Shown one piece after another: positions 1 to 12,527 of a DNA stretch of 64,000 nt (within the stretch, counting starts at the first letter, position 1; the number at the start of each line of letters is the position of its first letter). The stretch is from assembly GCA_933228675.1 (NCBI GenBank), contig OW121743.1:88581438-88645437 (forward strand). The letters are read 5' to 3'. The translations under genes were made by a program, and so were the position numbers. This DNA is from Stomorhina lunata (lineage: Eukaryota; Arthropoda; Insecta; Diptera; Rhiniidae). Below the pieces are notes generated by a model, which saw only the letters and a program-made list of their open reading frames with translations, was not told the DNA's origin and ran no database searches.

Positions 1-984
1 TAATTTTACAGTTTTGGTTCGGAAGCTGTACGCCTACCCCTAATGCAATCTAAATAAAATTTGTATAACATATTTGTTTGTTAGGGAAAACATTTCTTCG
101 GGAAATTTAAGGTAACATTTAAAAACAAGGTGCACTCTAATTTATATATTATTCTTATTATATTATTTTTTATTTAATTATGTATATGTATTTATGTTAT
201 TAAAAATATTTTTGTAAAGTTATGAAAAGATATTAATAAAAATACTTTACTCGTATACCATTTTTTATACTTTTATTTTATAAAGGGGATAAATATATTT
301 TAGAAAATAATTTTACTTAATTTTTGTACTTCTTTTGTATTATTTAGGAAATATATATTTCAGATCAGTATATAACTTACTGAAAACTAGAAATAAGTTT
401 TATTAATGTAGGAAATATTTCATACTAGAAATGAATATTTTATTATATATAAAGATTAAACTTGTTTATTTTCTGACTGTTTTTCTCACTTTTAAGGAAA
501 ATATTTCCTTAAAATTATACATTTTTTATAAGATCAAAATAAATAATTTACTGAATTTCAGTAATCTTTTTCTACTGTCGTAGAAAATTTGATCAAAAGT
601 TTACTGCAGTTTTTACTTGTTTTAAGTAAAAATAAATTATCTTTTAACTAAAATGAAGGAAAATTTTCCTTAATTATAGCATTGCTAAATATTTATCTGA
701 ACTAAATTAAAGGAAATATTTACTTGTTTTTAGGAAGTTTTCAGATAAAATATGTACTAAATTATAGTATTTTTTTTAATTTTTAAAGTTAAATTTTATT
801 TGATTTTAGTTAAAATTTGTTTAATATAAGAAATTTTGTTAAAAACTTAAGGAAATTTTTTTCTTGGAATTAAGGAATTTTTTTACTCAATTGCTGTAAA
901 AAACGGCTTTGGCGCCATACGACAACCATTTTTTCCTCAAATTTAGTAAATTTTCCTAGATTTTAGTTCATTTTTTTTCTGAGT
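1..984. other. AT-rich region, no gene seen
   Basis: No coding region, RNA gene or clear element is visible. The stretch is very AT-rich and is dotted with short dyads such as AAGGAAAATTTTCCTT and AAGGAAAATATTTCCTT. These resemble loosely the GGAAA...TTTCC arms of the minisatellites further on, but here they are not tandem. Confidence 0.5.
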
Positions 985-1470
985 GTGAAATTTGGCACAT
1001 GACTATTGAATTTAGTCAAAATAGGTCCATTATTTATGGTACCTTCCATAGGTCCCACTTCCCGGATTTGATGTATTGGTCACAAATATAAATATTTTTT
1101 CATGAAATTTAAAACAAATACTGCTTATGTAAACTAAAATCACTGTACCAAATTTCAAAATTGATCCACATTTGACCATAGCTCTCTTCGTTAAAAATGC
1201 ACTAAATAAGACAAATATCACTAAAACGCTCGTAAATTTAAAGATAATGAGAATTTCAAGTTTATTTTTTGCACACATATTTTTTGTATTTTTTTTTTTT
1301 TTTTGTAAACTGTAATCAATAAATATATAAGTTTTGAGAAAATATTTGTAATGACAAAATTTTTGGAAATATTTTTCTTTATACAGGAAAAACTACACCT
1401 TTGACCTTAGAAGTGAAGGGTATCGTATGGTCGGTCTTGTCAGACTATAGCACTTTCTTACTTGTTTTTT
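985..1470 (+). repeat. Dispersed repeat family P, copy 1 (truncated)
   Basis: This is a partial copy of a repeat seen in fuller form at 4226-5020, 8744-9513, 11736-12527 and 36714-37452. Shared blocks are the 'ggtaccttccataggtcccacttcccgga' region, 'cacatttgaccatagct', 'ctttatacaggaaaaa' and the right end 'gaagggtatcgtatggtcgg' followed by 'gcactttcttacttgtttt'. The left part of the full element is missing. It abuts the first minisatellite array directly. No transposase is encoded, so it is probably non-autonomous; its class is not established. Confidence 0.75.
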
Positions 1471-1915
1471 TATAGAAAAGGTTTCGATATAAATATTTTA
1501 ATATACAAAAATATTCGATAGAAATATTTTTCTGTAAAAAATTTTCAATAAAACAATTTTCTATAGAAAAATTTTTGATAAAAAAATTTTCTATAGAAAA
1601 ATTTTTGATAAAAAAAAAATTCTATAGAAAAATTTTTGATAAAAAAAAATTTCTGTAGAAAAATTTTTGATAAAAAAATTTTCTATAGAAAAATAATGAA
1701 AAAAAAAAATTTCATCAGAAAATAATAAAAAAATTTCTATAGAAAAATTTTTGATAAAAAAATTTTCTATAGAAAAATTTTTGATAAAAAAATTTTCTAT
1801 AGAAAAATTTTTGATAAAAAAATTTTCTATAGAAAAATTTTTGATAAAAAAATTTTCTATAAGAAAATTTTTGATAAAAAAAATTTTATAAAGAAAAATT
1901 CTTAATAAAAAAGAT
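1471..1915. repeat. Minisatellite array 1, 30-bp unit
   Basis: Tandem units contain the palindromic core TTTTCTATAGAAAA followed by TTTTTGATAAAAAAA. The spacing is 30 bp in the cleanest part (about 1741-1860), with more diverged units at both ends. It belongs to the CTATAG superfamily of this window. Confidence 0.9.
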
Positions 1916-3243
1916 TCAGCAAATAACTAGGTTATGAGGCATTTATTATAGAATAAAAAGACGATTTCCTTTTCAAATTATACATCAATTTCCTAAAATA
2001 ACAAAAATATTATAAACATATTTTTACAATTTTATTAGATGCTAAACTCTTTTTCATGCTAACATTTAGTAACAAATTCGCTGCATGTATGTCATGCTGG
2101 TCAACTAATTGCACATAAATATTCCGGGTAAAAGTATTAAAACGAAAAAGGATATTTAGGGCTTAACTTTATTATGGCAAAATTGTAACAATAACTACCA
2201 CAAATAATGTTAATGTTAAGGCTACGGCTCCAATGTCAATAAACATATTTTTGTCATGCAATTAAGGGAAAAATAAAAATGGGTAAAATGGTACAAAAAT
2301 ATAATAAAAATACTAACGAATAATATTTGTTCTTAGTCTTAAACATTTTTCTAGGCATTCAAGTGCTCCCAGGAGTGTGTGTCTTAAGGAGGAGAACTAA
2401 TGCAAATGTATTTTATTAATAACTACAAATAAACAAATGTATGTATGTACATTTAGATAAATACTTGTACATATAATTCGATAAATATGTATGTATGCCT
2501 GGATATTTGAACATATAAATTTATATTTCAGGATACACACCTTCTTAGTCCTTTTTTTCTCATTTGAGTAACTATTGCATGTTTGCTTGCAATTACTTTT
2601 TGATTTTCTTAACGAGAATTGAAGAAAAATTCAAAGGATTATTGGACAAAATTTAGAAGAAGAAAAGAGCTGTTATTTTTTCTTACTGGACCCAAGGGAC
2701 CTGTTACTTTGGCTTTTTTCTTGGTTAACAAACAATTGTAATGTGGGGTTTGTTTTTGTTTTTCTTGGTTTGTTTTCTTTTTAAGGTTTTAAGTGTAAGG
2801 TACTTAAAAAAGCCATTTAAAAGCTAAGAAAAGTACTTTATTGACATATGAGTGTCAGAGCTACCAGAAAAATGTAATTTCCAAAGGCCAATATGTTGAG
2901 TTTCAGCAACACTTATTACCAAATAATAAGATAAACTGTTAAAATATTGAATATGACTAGGGCCCATTCATAGGGCCTCAATATGAACTACTTCCTTATT
3001 TTATGTTTAAGTCATTACTTTAACATGTATTACACAGAACGACAGTGGTTGGTACACATGAGAAATGTTAACAGAGTATGAAAATAGGCTTAAAATTTAG
3101 AAATACGTGTCTCGGCGTTTTGCTGTAGCACGTCAGAATTTCAAGAAATTCGATTTTAAAGATTCGAAGGACCGTTCTATAAAAATAGAATGGGTGAACC
3201 GATTTAAATGCTTGAGCTTTGAAAAGGAAATTAAATTTGGATT
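1916..3243. other. Intergenic, no gene seen
   Basis: No supported gene. The sequence is AT-rich with short ATGT/GTAT runs around 2435-2500. Short open frames near 3068-3316 lie on the arm of an inverted repeat and show no recognisable protein. Confidence 0.5.
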
Positions 3244-3468
3244 TTTTTCCGCTAGGGGACGCTTCAATTTTCATGTAAAATTAAAAAATATCCAAAAAAT
3301 GTACGAAATTCATTAAAAATACAATTCTGCAATTAAAAAAAAATTAAAACAAGTCGTCTGGGATTTGAACCATATGACACATTTACATTACATTAAATTA
3401 CATTACATTTTTTGGATATTTTTTACTTTTGCATGAAAATTAAAGCGTCATCTAGCGGAAATTTTTAA
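3244..3468. repeat. Imperfect inverted repeat (about 60-bp arms)
   Basis: The left arm (about 3244-3303, beginning TTTTTTCCGCTAG) is the near reverse complement of the right arm (about 3405-3468, ending CTAGCGGAAATTTTT). Both arms contain AATTTTCATG and AAATATCCAAAAAATGTA. The loop is about 100 bp and holds a tRNA-B-box-like stretch (ggatttgaacc on the reverse sense). The shape suggests a foldback or MITE-type insertion, but no target-site duplication was identified. Confidence 0.7.
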
Positions 3469-4223
3469 TAAAAATATGTATAACTTTTTATAATAGTTAC
3501 AAGTGAACCTCCAAATCGATTTTATTTCTCAGTCTATCAAAATTTGCTGAATTTTCTTTCAAAAGTGTATAAGCTTAAAACTTTTTATCCAGGGTCAAAT
3601 GTCAAAATTTAGATTGTTTTACTTTTAATAGCAAAATCAAGAATTTTTATAAATTTTACATGAGTTTCGATAAAAAAAAAATACTCAAAAGTACTTGTTT
3701 TATACCAAAACTAAGTTATTTTGTAAAAATATATATTTTAACAGTAAATAGACATAGCGTCTTAAATGACCCAAAATTTTTGTTGTCAAAATTTTCACCC
3801 ATGTCTTTCAAGGGTTAAATTAAATTAAATTTTAGTTAAAAAACTTATACTTGGTAAATAGGAATTACTTTCATGCATTTTTTATCAAAATTCGCTACTA
3901 AATTCATAATATTTCAAATTTCGTGTTAATATTAAAAAAAATAAAATTTTGACCTTTGATCCCGGGAAAGAAAGATCTGAACTTATCAAATTTCAAGTAT
4001 ATTATTCACAGACTTGGCAATAATATTTATTGAAAGTTATATTAAAATAGAACACAAATACAATTATGGCTAAAAAATTTGATTTTTACAAAATTCGGCG
4101 ATTTTAAATCGCTGGTAGCGAAAAAGTTTAAGTTATCGACCTCAACTTTTCTCATAATAATAAATTTTGAGAAAATTCGTAATATGTAGTATTTGTAGAA
4201 CGAAATATGTAAAAAACAATATG
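3469..4223. other. Intergenic, no gene seen
   Basis: AT-rich sequence without a supported gene. It is probably decayed repeat: phrases such as 'ccagggtcaaatgtcaaaattt' and 'gacctttgatcccggga' have the flavour of dispersed repeats, but they cannot be assigned. Confidence 0.4.
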
Positions 4224-5020
4224 AAAAAAACAAGTAAGAAAGTGCAATAGTCGGTCAAGACCGACTATACTAAACCCTTCACCACTAAGGCCAAAGGTGT
4301 TCTTTTTCCTGTATAAAGACAAATATTTGCTAAATTTTGCCATCATACAAACTTTTTTCAAAATTTATATATTCAAGCTGTTTTCGTCATTTGAACTTAC
4401 ATTAGAGCTAGAGTCAAATGTGGACCGATTATCTTAACTATCGAAATTTGGCAAATTGATTACAGTTGTTACAAAAATGATGTATGCAAAAAAATAAACT
4501 CAAAGTTTCCATAGTCTTCAGGCTTACGAGCGTTTTAGTGATTTTTGTCTCATTTAGTGCGTTTTGACAGAAGAGTTTGAATGGGAGCTATGGTCAAATG
4601 TTTACCGATTTCAACGAAATTTGGTACAGTGATTTAAGTTTACATAAGCAGTATTTAATTTAAATTTCATGAATAAATATTGATATTTGTGGCCAATATA
4701 GCAATTCCGGGAAGTGGGACCTATGGGAGGTACCATAAATATTTGACCGATTTTGACGAATTTCAATAGCCAATGGGTCCCACTATCAAAAAAAATTATC
4801 TGTGTCAAATTTCATCAAATTATCTTTAGAATTGCGACCTGTGCTTGATTACATGGTTTACATGGGGGTCCAGCCAGACGGACGGACCGACATCGACTCA
4901 GAAAGTGATTCTAAGTCGATTGGTATACTTAAAGGTGGGTCTAAGACAAATATTTCTGTACGTTACATACATCAGCACAAACTTATAATACCCTTTCCAC
5001 CTATGGTGGTCAAGGGTATA
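4224..5020 (-). repeat. Dispersed repeat family P, copy 2 (near full length)
   Basis: One end is AAACAAGTAAGAAAGTGC followed by a hairpin 'agtcggtcaagaccgact' and 'acccttcaccacta'. The other end is 'aaacttataataccc' followed by 'cctatggtggt' and 'aagggtata'. The termini thus carry inverted ACCCTT(T/C)CACC motifs, and one end is a short hairpin. About 0.8 kb long. It lies in the opposite orientation to copies at 8744 and 11736. Short open frames inside it are repeat-derived. Confidence 0.85.
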
Positions 5021-6509
5021 GGAAGGTAAATTCAGTTATATTTTATCAAGATTAAACTTTTAAGTACTAACAAGTCTTACATCTGTAAATCATGTCTATT
5101 TTAAAGTAACATTTTTTGTTTCATATCCTAAAACATGTCGTCAAGAAAACAAAATTTCGGTGGGAAACTAGAATAACTCTAAAACTATTCCATGGATTTT
5201 TGAATTGAAGGCTTTGGAATAAGCTGCTTTAGTTCTGTTTAAGATTCTATTATATTTTCTTGTAAGTATAAATCTTTTTTAGTGGAAATTTAGCTAATCG
5301 AAAAATATAACAAAAAATAACGGAAAATAGGTCCATGCCTCTTTGTCATGATGTGGGCACGAATTTAATTAGAAATACTGATTCCCCGAATTTCCAGTAA
5401 TTTCTATGCTAAGACAATATAATATAAAGTGGATATAGAACAATGAAAAACGCATAAACGCACAAAGAAACACACATTTTATGAGCGAGTGTGTGTGCCT
5501 TAGCTTACACTCATTGGATAATCGTCTCCATTAGTTGTTTCGGAATTAAATTAAAAGCGGTATACTTGGAATTTTCAAAGCGACCATACGGAAAATCAAT
5601 TTTTGGAAGTGCAACATCTTTTTATTATAGAGTCTTTTTTTAATGCCACGGAAAAAATGGTAGAAAATATAATTTGAATATTTAATTAACATTTTCATTA
5701 CCTGAATAGAATCTGCTATTAAACCAGTCAGATCCAGGGAGGCAGCATTTAGAGTTGGGAGTTATAAAAAATTCAGAAATCTCAATCTATGTCATTCATT
5801 TCCTTTTTCCAATATTTGCGGTTTCCCTGTTTATTTTAATTCAAAAAGAATCCTCATATAAGTAATAAAAGCTCTTCAAGAGCATAAAGGATAACAAAAC
5901 AATTTCATAACTTTTTGATGTCCTTTTTGTCCATTAAATGCTGAGATATCCTAAGTAAGAAAAACTTCTCCTTCAATTGTTTATTTTTTTGTCTTTCGCA
6001 TTTTTTATTATTCAAGAAGATATTTCCCTGACTTTTCCCTTTGGTATATTTTCGAACATTATCTTTCTATGTCTTACCTCCATAAATGTTTTCATTTTCT
6101 TTTTAGGTCCTTGTTAGAGGAAAGACAACATTTGTTGTTATTATTTTCATTTTTATTATTTTTGTATTTTTTATGGCATTTATCTTATTGTTTTAGCGCT
6201 ATTTCCTGTTGTCGTTTGTTTGATTGTTCGTTTGTTAAAATATAAACTCCTGTTCCGATTTCGATTTAGTTCTTGTGTTTTTTTCTTAAACATTTTTTGT
6301 TCGATGTCACTCGTTAACAATGATCGTAAATTTCGTTGTTTCTTATTTTATCCTTGCTAGTCCTGATGGGTTTTTGTTGCTTTTAATATGGTTTATTATA
6401 GTGCAGTTTTCATGGGACTCCTGGTAATAGAATGTAAAATATGTATACAACACTTTTCTACTGAGATCAAAGTAATGACATTGGAGCATTACATTTTAGA
6501 AAGCTCAAT
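5021..6509. other. Intergenic, no gene seen
   Basis: No coding region or repeat with clear boundaries. Pyrimidine-rich T-runs dominate 6100-6300. Confidence 0.45.
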
Positions 6510-6760
6510 CATAAAAATTTTTTGAAAACAAAATTGTCTATAGAAAATTTTTTAATATTTTTTAATATTTTCTATAGAAAAATTTTTGATAAAAAGAATT
6601 TTCTGTAGAAAAATTTTTGATAAAAAAAATTGTCCATAGAAAAAATTTTCGAAAGAAATTGATTTTCTATAGAAAAAAATTTGATAAAATAAATTTTCTA
6701 TATAAAAATTTTTGAAAAAAATAGTTTGTTATAGAAAAATATTTGATAAAAATATTTTTA
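6510..6760. repeat. Diverged CTATAG minisatellite units
   Basis: Several degenerate units of the TTTTCTATAGAAAAATTTTTGAT type lie immediately left of the conserved module at 6761. They are probably an older, less homogenised flank of array 2. Confidence 0.8.
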
Positions 6761-6825
6761 AAAAGTTTTACCGTAGTGTATTGCACTAAGATCCCAATTC
6801 ATTACAATTATTTATTATAGTAACA
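6761..6825 (+). repeat. Array-associated conserved module, copy a
   Basis: Reads AAAAGTTTTAC.GTAGTGTATT, then GCACTAAGATCCCAA, then TTACAATTATTTATTATAGTAA. The same sequence occurs at 28868-28955 (+) and, reverse-complemented, at 31150-31236. It is non-repetitive sequence lying between minisatellite units on both sides. The second half is a hairpin (TTACAAT...TTGTAA in the other copies). This copy lacks the GTTTTTTG.TAAAACC end seen in copies b and c. Confidence 0.85.
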
Positions 6826-7950
6826 AATATTTTTCTATAGAAAAATTTTTGATAAAAATATTTTTCTATAGAAAAATTTTTGATAAAAATATTTTTCTAT
6901 AGAAAAATTTGTATTAAAAATATTTTTCTATACAAAAATTTTTGATAAAAATATTTTTCTATAGAAAAATTTTTGATAAAAATGTTTTTCTACAGAAAAA
7001 ATTTTGATAAAAATATTTCTCTATAGAAGAATTTCTGATAAAAAATATTTTTCTATAGAAAAATTTTTGATAAAAATATTTTTCTATAGAAAAATTTTTG
7101 ATACAAAAATATTTTTCTATAGAAAAATTTTCGATAGAAATATTTTTCTATAGAAAAATTTTCGATAGAAATATTTTTCTATAGAAAAATTTTCGATAGA
7201 AATATTTTTCTATAGAAAAATTTTCGATAGAAATATTTTTCTATAGAAAAATTTTCGATAGAAATATTTTTCTATAGAAAAATTTTCGATAGAAATATTT
7301 TTCTATAGAAAAATTTTCGATAGAAATATTTTTCTATAGAAAAATTTTCGATAGAAATATTTTTCTATAGAAAAATTTTCGATAGAAATATTTTTCTATA
7401 GAAAAATTTTCGATAGAAATATTTTTCTATAGAAAAATTTTCGATAGAAATATTTTTCTATAGAAAAATTTTCGATAGAAATATTTTTCTATAGAAAAAT
7501 TTTCGATAGAAATATTTTTCTATAGAAAAATTTTCGATAGAAATATTTTTCTATAGAAAAATTTTCGATAGAAATATTTTTCTATAGAAAAATTTTCGAT
7601 AGAAATATTTTTCTATAGAAAAATTTTCGATAGAAATATTTTTCTATAGAAAAATTTTCGATAGAAATATTTTTCTATAGAAAAATTTTCGATAGAAATA
7701 TTTTTCTATAGAAAAATTTTCGATAGAAATATTTTTCTATAGAAAAATTTTCGATAGAAATATTTTTCTATAGAAAAATTTTCGATAGAAATATTTTTCT
7801 ATAGAAAAATTTTCGATAGAAATATTTGATACAAATATTTTGCTATAGAAAAATTTTTGATACAAATATTTTTCTATAGAAAAATTTTTGATACAAATAT
7901 TTTTCTATAGAAAAACTTTTGATAAAAATATTTTCCTATAGACTCTTGCT
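6826..7950. repeat. Minisatellite array 2, 31-bp unit
   Basis: About 36 units. The central part (about 7110-7825) consists of virtually identical 31-bp units TATTTTTCTATAGAAAA + ATTTTCGATAGAAA. Flanking units have TTTTTGATAAAA instead and are more diverged. The core TTTTTCTATAGAAAAA is a perfect 16-bp palindrome. The homogeneous centre with diverged edges is the usual pattern of unequal exchange. Confidence 0.95.
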
Positions 7951-8743
7951 TGTTTATTCTTAAGATAAATATGTAATACCATTATAAAATTTTCAATAAA
8001 TTAAGTTATAATAAAATATAAAATTTAACACTTGATTTTATTATAATTTATGAAATTTTAATTAAAATAAACTACAAATCATCAACATTTTTTTACTTAA
8101 TTGAATTAAATTGTTATATGTATTAAAATTGATGCTAAAGATAAAGTATATGAAAAATTGGCTTTTAGATCATAAAAACATCAGTTATAAATTATAAATC
8201 AATAAATCATAAAATTATTGAAATTTTATATTTGTATTGAAAAATTTCAATTAAATTAATTTTATTGCTTTTAAACCGTAATTTCAATTTCACAACTAAT
8301 TAATCTTTTCATACGCCCAAATGTTTGAATATAATGTTAAAAAATAAATTATAATAACTTGATTATTATTAAATATAATTTAAATTTAAACTTTGCTGCC
8401 TATTTTTGCATATCTCGGTATAACATCGATATAATAACGGAGTATTATAAATATTCATAACATGCACATGCATGCATGACAACAAGGACATGACATATAA
8501 TTAAAAATATTTAACAGCATTTTCACGTTATCACCCGTTGGAAATGTGAAAGGCAAAACGTAAATTTTGTGAAACAACATAATAATATCTGAAACGTAAT
8601 AAATTGTTGGAAATTGGAAATTAACACAGTTTTCTTTAATTGGCCACATCACTTTTAAGGATTTCAGTTTAAAATGTTCAATATAAAAGATTCTAATATT
8701 ACACTTATGAACGGCCAAAATTATACTATAGTTAAATTATTAT
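7951..8743. other. Intergenic, no gene seen
   Basis: AT-rich sequence with no gene or bounded repeat. The 87-residue open frame on the minus strand at 8455-8718 has no recognisable domain and no supporting context. Confidence 0.5.
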
Positions 8744-9513
8744 TATACCCTTCACCACCATAGGTGTAAAGGGTATTATAAGTTTGTGCTGATGTATGTA
8801 ACGCAAAGAAATATATATCTTAGGCCTTTTAGTATACCAATAGGCTTAGAATCGCTTTCTGAGTCGATTTAGCGATGTCCGTCTGGCTGGACGGCTGGCT
8901 AGACCCCCATGTAATCAAACTACAGGTCGCAATTCTAAAGATAATTTTATAAAATTTGGTACAGATCTTTTTTTTTCATAGTGGGACCATGGCTATTGAA
9001 ATTCGTCAAAATCGGTCAATTATTTATGGTACCTTCCATAGGTCCCACTTCCCGGAATTGATATATTGACCACAAATATCAATATTTTTTCATGAAATTT
9101 TAAACAAATACTGCTTATGTAAACTTAAATCACTGTACCAAAATCGGTCCACATTTGACCATAGCTCCCATACAAGCTCTTCTGTCAAAACGCACTAAAT
9201 GAGACAAAAATCACTTGCAAATTCGAAGATAATGGGAATTTTAAGTTTAGTTTTTGCATATACAATTTCTGCAACAACTGTAATTAATTTGCCAAATTTC
9301 GAGATAATCTGTCCACATTTGACCCTAGCTCTCATATAAGTCTAAATGACGGAAACAGCTTAAATATATAAGTTTTGAGAAAATGTTTGTATGAAAAAAA
9401 AAAATTTAGCAAATATTTGTCTTTATACAGGAAAAAGAACACCTTTGACGTTAGTGGTGAAGGGTATTGTATGGTCGGCTTGACCGACTTTAGCACTTTC
9501 TTACTTGTTTTTG
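8744..9513 (+). repeat. Dispersed repeat family P, copy 3 (full length)
   Basis: Begins TATACCCTTCACCACCATAG with a short hairpin (ACCCTT...AAGGGTAT). It passes through 'gtccgtctggctggacggc', 'ttatggtaccttccatagg', 'cacatttgaccatagctccc' and 'ctttatacaggaaaaagaac', and ends 'gaagggtattgtatggtcgg ... gcactttcttacttgttttt'. About 770 bp, no coding capacity. Confidence 0.88.
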
Positions 9514-10440
9514 TACCCACCATCAAAAAGAATGGGGGGTATATTGAGATTGTCATTCCGTTTGTAATTTGCTTAATATTGGCTCAAAAGAAGTATATTC
9601 TGAATCCTTATGAAAATCTAAGACGATTGAGCGTCTGTCTGTCCGTTTGTCTGTCCATCCTTCCGTCCGTCTGTCTATCCGTCTGTCTGTTGTCAGGACT
9701 ATAAAATATTTTTCATTTCAGGGAAAATTTTGGTATTGTATAACCTCGTCTAGGCTTATTTGCTAATAAATGACAAATTATAACAGCAATGGGGACAAAA
9801 TTTGGTATCTAAAAGTTCTACATAAGTACTAGGCAGCATATAAAATTTCATCGAAATCGGTTCACATTTAACCATAGCTCCCATACAAAAAACTTACGGA
9901 AACAGCCTAAATTCCACCTGAAATACACTTAAATGCCAATAAATGATAAACTGTAATAGTTTAGGCCAATAAATTTAGCACAAGGAAATCCTATGTGAAT
10001 ACCAGCCAGTGTGCAAAATTTTGTCACAATCGGTCACCATTTGACCATAGCTCCCATATTAAAACCTTACGGAAACACAAAAATACAAAAAGAAAAGGGG
10101 GTTTATGTCCGTCTGTCCGTCAGATAAAAGCGCGATAGCTCCTTAACTACAAGAGCTAGAGAGACAAAATTCTACAAAAGTATTTTTGATGTGTAACAAA
10201 AGTTGTGTACTGAAAATGAACGAAATCGGTTCACATTTAGTTAGAGCTCCCATATAACCCCGCCCCGGGAAACACATGAATGCTGATAAATTGAATACAA
10301 TTGTAATAGCTATGACGACTAAATTTAGAATAGAGTAGTTTTATGCTACTATTGTTCAGTATATCAAATTTTATAAGAATCAGTACATATTTGACTATAG
10401 TTTTCATATAAAAAACACTCCCGGAAACCAAAAAAAAAAT
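9514..10440 (+). repeat. Dispersed repeat family Q
   Basis: Begins 'tacccaccatcaaaaagaat' then 'ggggggtatattgagattgtcattccgtttg'. It continues with a run of GTCTGTCCGT-type units (9630-9690), then internal repeated blocks of about 150-200 bp, each carrying 'aaatcggttcacatttaacc' and 'atagctcccata'. I associate this architecture with abundant higher-dipteran repeats. A decayed relative is at about 37960-39130. It immediately follows family P copy 3, so P may have inserted next to or into it. Confidence 0.75.
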
Positions 10441-11554
10441 GTAGCAAAGGAAAGTTAAAAGCTATTAAATTAGAAACTATGCAAAAACAAGCTTTATTTA
10501 AATACCAGCCAGTGTTTTGTTACAATCGGTCAACATTTGGCATTAATTCTTATATATATATAACATCCCCTTTTTTATATCTACAATCAAAAAGATTCAG
10601 AGGTACAAGCAGCATATTAAGATTATGTATATGGTAGATACATTTAGAACTCTTAACAAAATATATGGACCTGTCGTATTACTATCAAGTTTTTTATCCT
10701 AACTTAATACTAAGCTAAACGAAAAGTATTTAACAACTTATTAATGTAAAACCATACCCGGTTACGATAACGAATTTAAGTAAATAAATACTAGGGAAAC
10801 CACTTACACACTTTTGAATGTTGAACTATAAAACTACTGCAACCGAAGTTATTCCAATAATACCATCTAGCGTAACAACTTTTATCCAATTTGGTCCACG
10901 TTTTGAATTTGCTCCACCCTCGTAGATATATGAGATATGTTTCTAAATTTAACATAATTTTGTTATAAAAAAATTTAAATAAATATAAAAAAAAATGTTT
11001 CAATATCTATTCTACCATTTATGCCCTCAATCATTCATTTACGATTTAAATACTTTTAAGTACAAATATTTAGTTAAACAAAACAGAGAGACCTTTGTTC
11101 AATGAATACAAGGATACAATAATAAGAGCTATTTATGTGTAAGCAAATCCTTGATGGGTAAATAAGAGTGTGTATAAATAAATAAATAAATACGTATGTA
11201 TAAATTACACATGTATTCATACATTATGTATGTACATGTTACAGAATCATTTCCATGCTTACGAGTAAATTTAATTGTTAAATAAGTATTTGCTGTATTT
11301 ACAATTTTGTATTTGATGTCATTTGTTTGGAAATAAATCACAATCAAATTGATCGAGTGCAAACAATTATAACAATTGTATACAGTCAGCAACAAAAGGT
11401 TGGCTAACATTTCAGCTGTAAAGTGAAAAGAATGAAAATTGATATTGAAGATTTTTAAGGCTTAAATTATTTTAAATTGATATTGGATAAAAATATTTGT
11501 AAACAATTTTATTTTGTTAAAATTTTCTTAAAAACATCCTTAATGATTTTCAAG
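10441..11554. other. Decayed repeat then intergenic, no gene seen
   Basis: The first about 150 bp ('accagccagtgttttgttacaatcggt') is further decayed family Q sequence. The rest is AT-rich with (AAAT)n and short GTAT runs near 11175-11240. No gene is supported; the small open frames are not protein-like. Confidence 0.45.
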
Positions 11555-11675
11555 ACGTATGATTAATATATCACCTAATAATCAATTTATTAATCATACG
11601 TAATAATATTTTTCATGGAATTCGGAAACGTATGATTAATACATCATTTTAGAAGTTAATATATTAATCATACTT
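11555..11675. repeat. Two tandem stem-loops with the same arms
   Basis: ACGTATGATTAAT ... ATTAATCATACGT forms a hairpin at about 11555-11602. A second hairpin with nearly the same arms (ACGTATGATTAAT ... ATTAATCATACT) follows at about 11628-11674, with different loops. The stems are 12-13 bp. No element boundaries were recognised. Confidence 0.75.
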
Positions 11676-11735
11676 TATATACTAAGTTTCAATATTAGAA
11701 TTTCTTTGATATTTTAAAATCTAGAAAACATTTAT

Positions 11736-12527
11736 TATACCCTTTACCACCATAGGTGGAAAGGGTATTATAAGTTTGTGCTGATGTATGACCAATTGGC
11801 TTAGAATTACTTTCTGAATCGATTTAGCGGTGTCAGTCCGTCCGTCCGTCCATCTGGCTGGCTAGCTGGACCCCATATAAACCATGTAATCAAACTTCAG
11901 ATCGTAATTCTAAAGAAAATTTGATAAAATTTGGCACAGATCATTTTTTTGATAATGGGACCATAGCTATTAAAATTCATCGAAATCGGTGCATTATTTA
12001 TGGTACCTTCCATAGGCCCACTTCCCGGAATTGATATATTGGCCACAAATATCAATATTTTCTTCATGAAATTTAAAACACATACTGCCTATATAAACCA
12101 TCGGTCCACATATAAGACCAAATGAAACAGCTTAAATTTAAAATGAACGCTGCTTTTGTTAACCAAAATCACTGTGCAAATTTGAAATCGGTCCACATTT
12201 GACCATAACTCCTATACAAACTCTTCACAAAAACGCTCGTAAATCTGAAGACAATGAGAATTTTTAGTTTATTTGTTGCATGCATAATTTGTAGCAACTG
12301 CAATCAATTTGTCAAATTTCGAGATAATCGTTCCACATTTGACCCTAGCTCTCATATAAGTCCAAATGACGGAAACAGCCTAAATATATAAGTTTTGAAA
12401 ACATGTTTGTGTGATGACAAAATTAAGCAAATATTTGTCTTTATACAGGAAAAAGAACACCTTTGACGTTAGTGAAGCATATCGTATGGTCGGGCTTGAC
12501 CGACTATAGCACTTTCTTACTTGTTTA
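11736..12527 (+). repeat. Dispersed repeat family P, copy 4 (full length)
   Basis: Starts TATACCCTTTACCACCATAG, carries a (GTCC)n tract near 11837-11850 and ends 'gcatatcgtatggtcggg ... gcactttcttacttgttt'. Internal order matches copy 3, with a small internal rearrangement around 12095-12150. Confidence 0.88.

Noticed and set aside
9375..9704. 109-residue open frame with repeated SVCLS
   Set aside because: It is a translation of the end of family P copy 3 and the GTCTGTCCGT tract of family Q.
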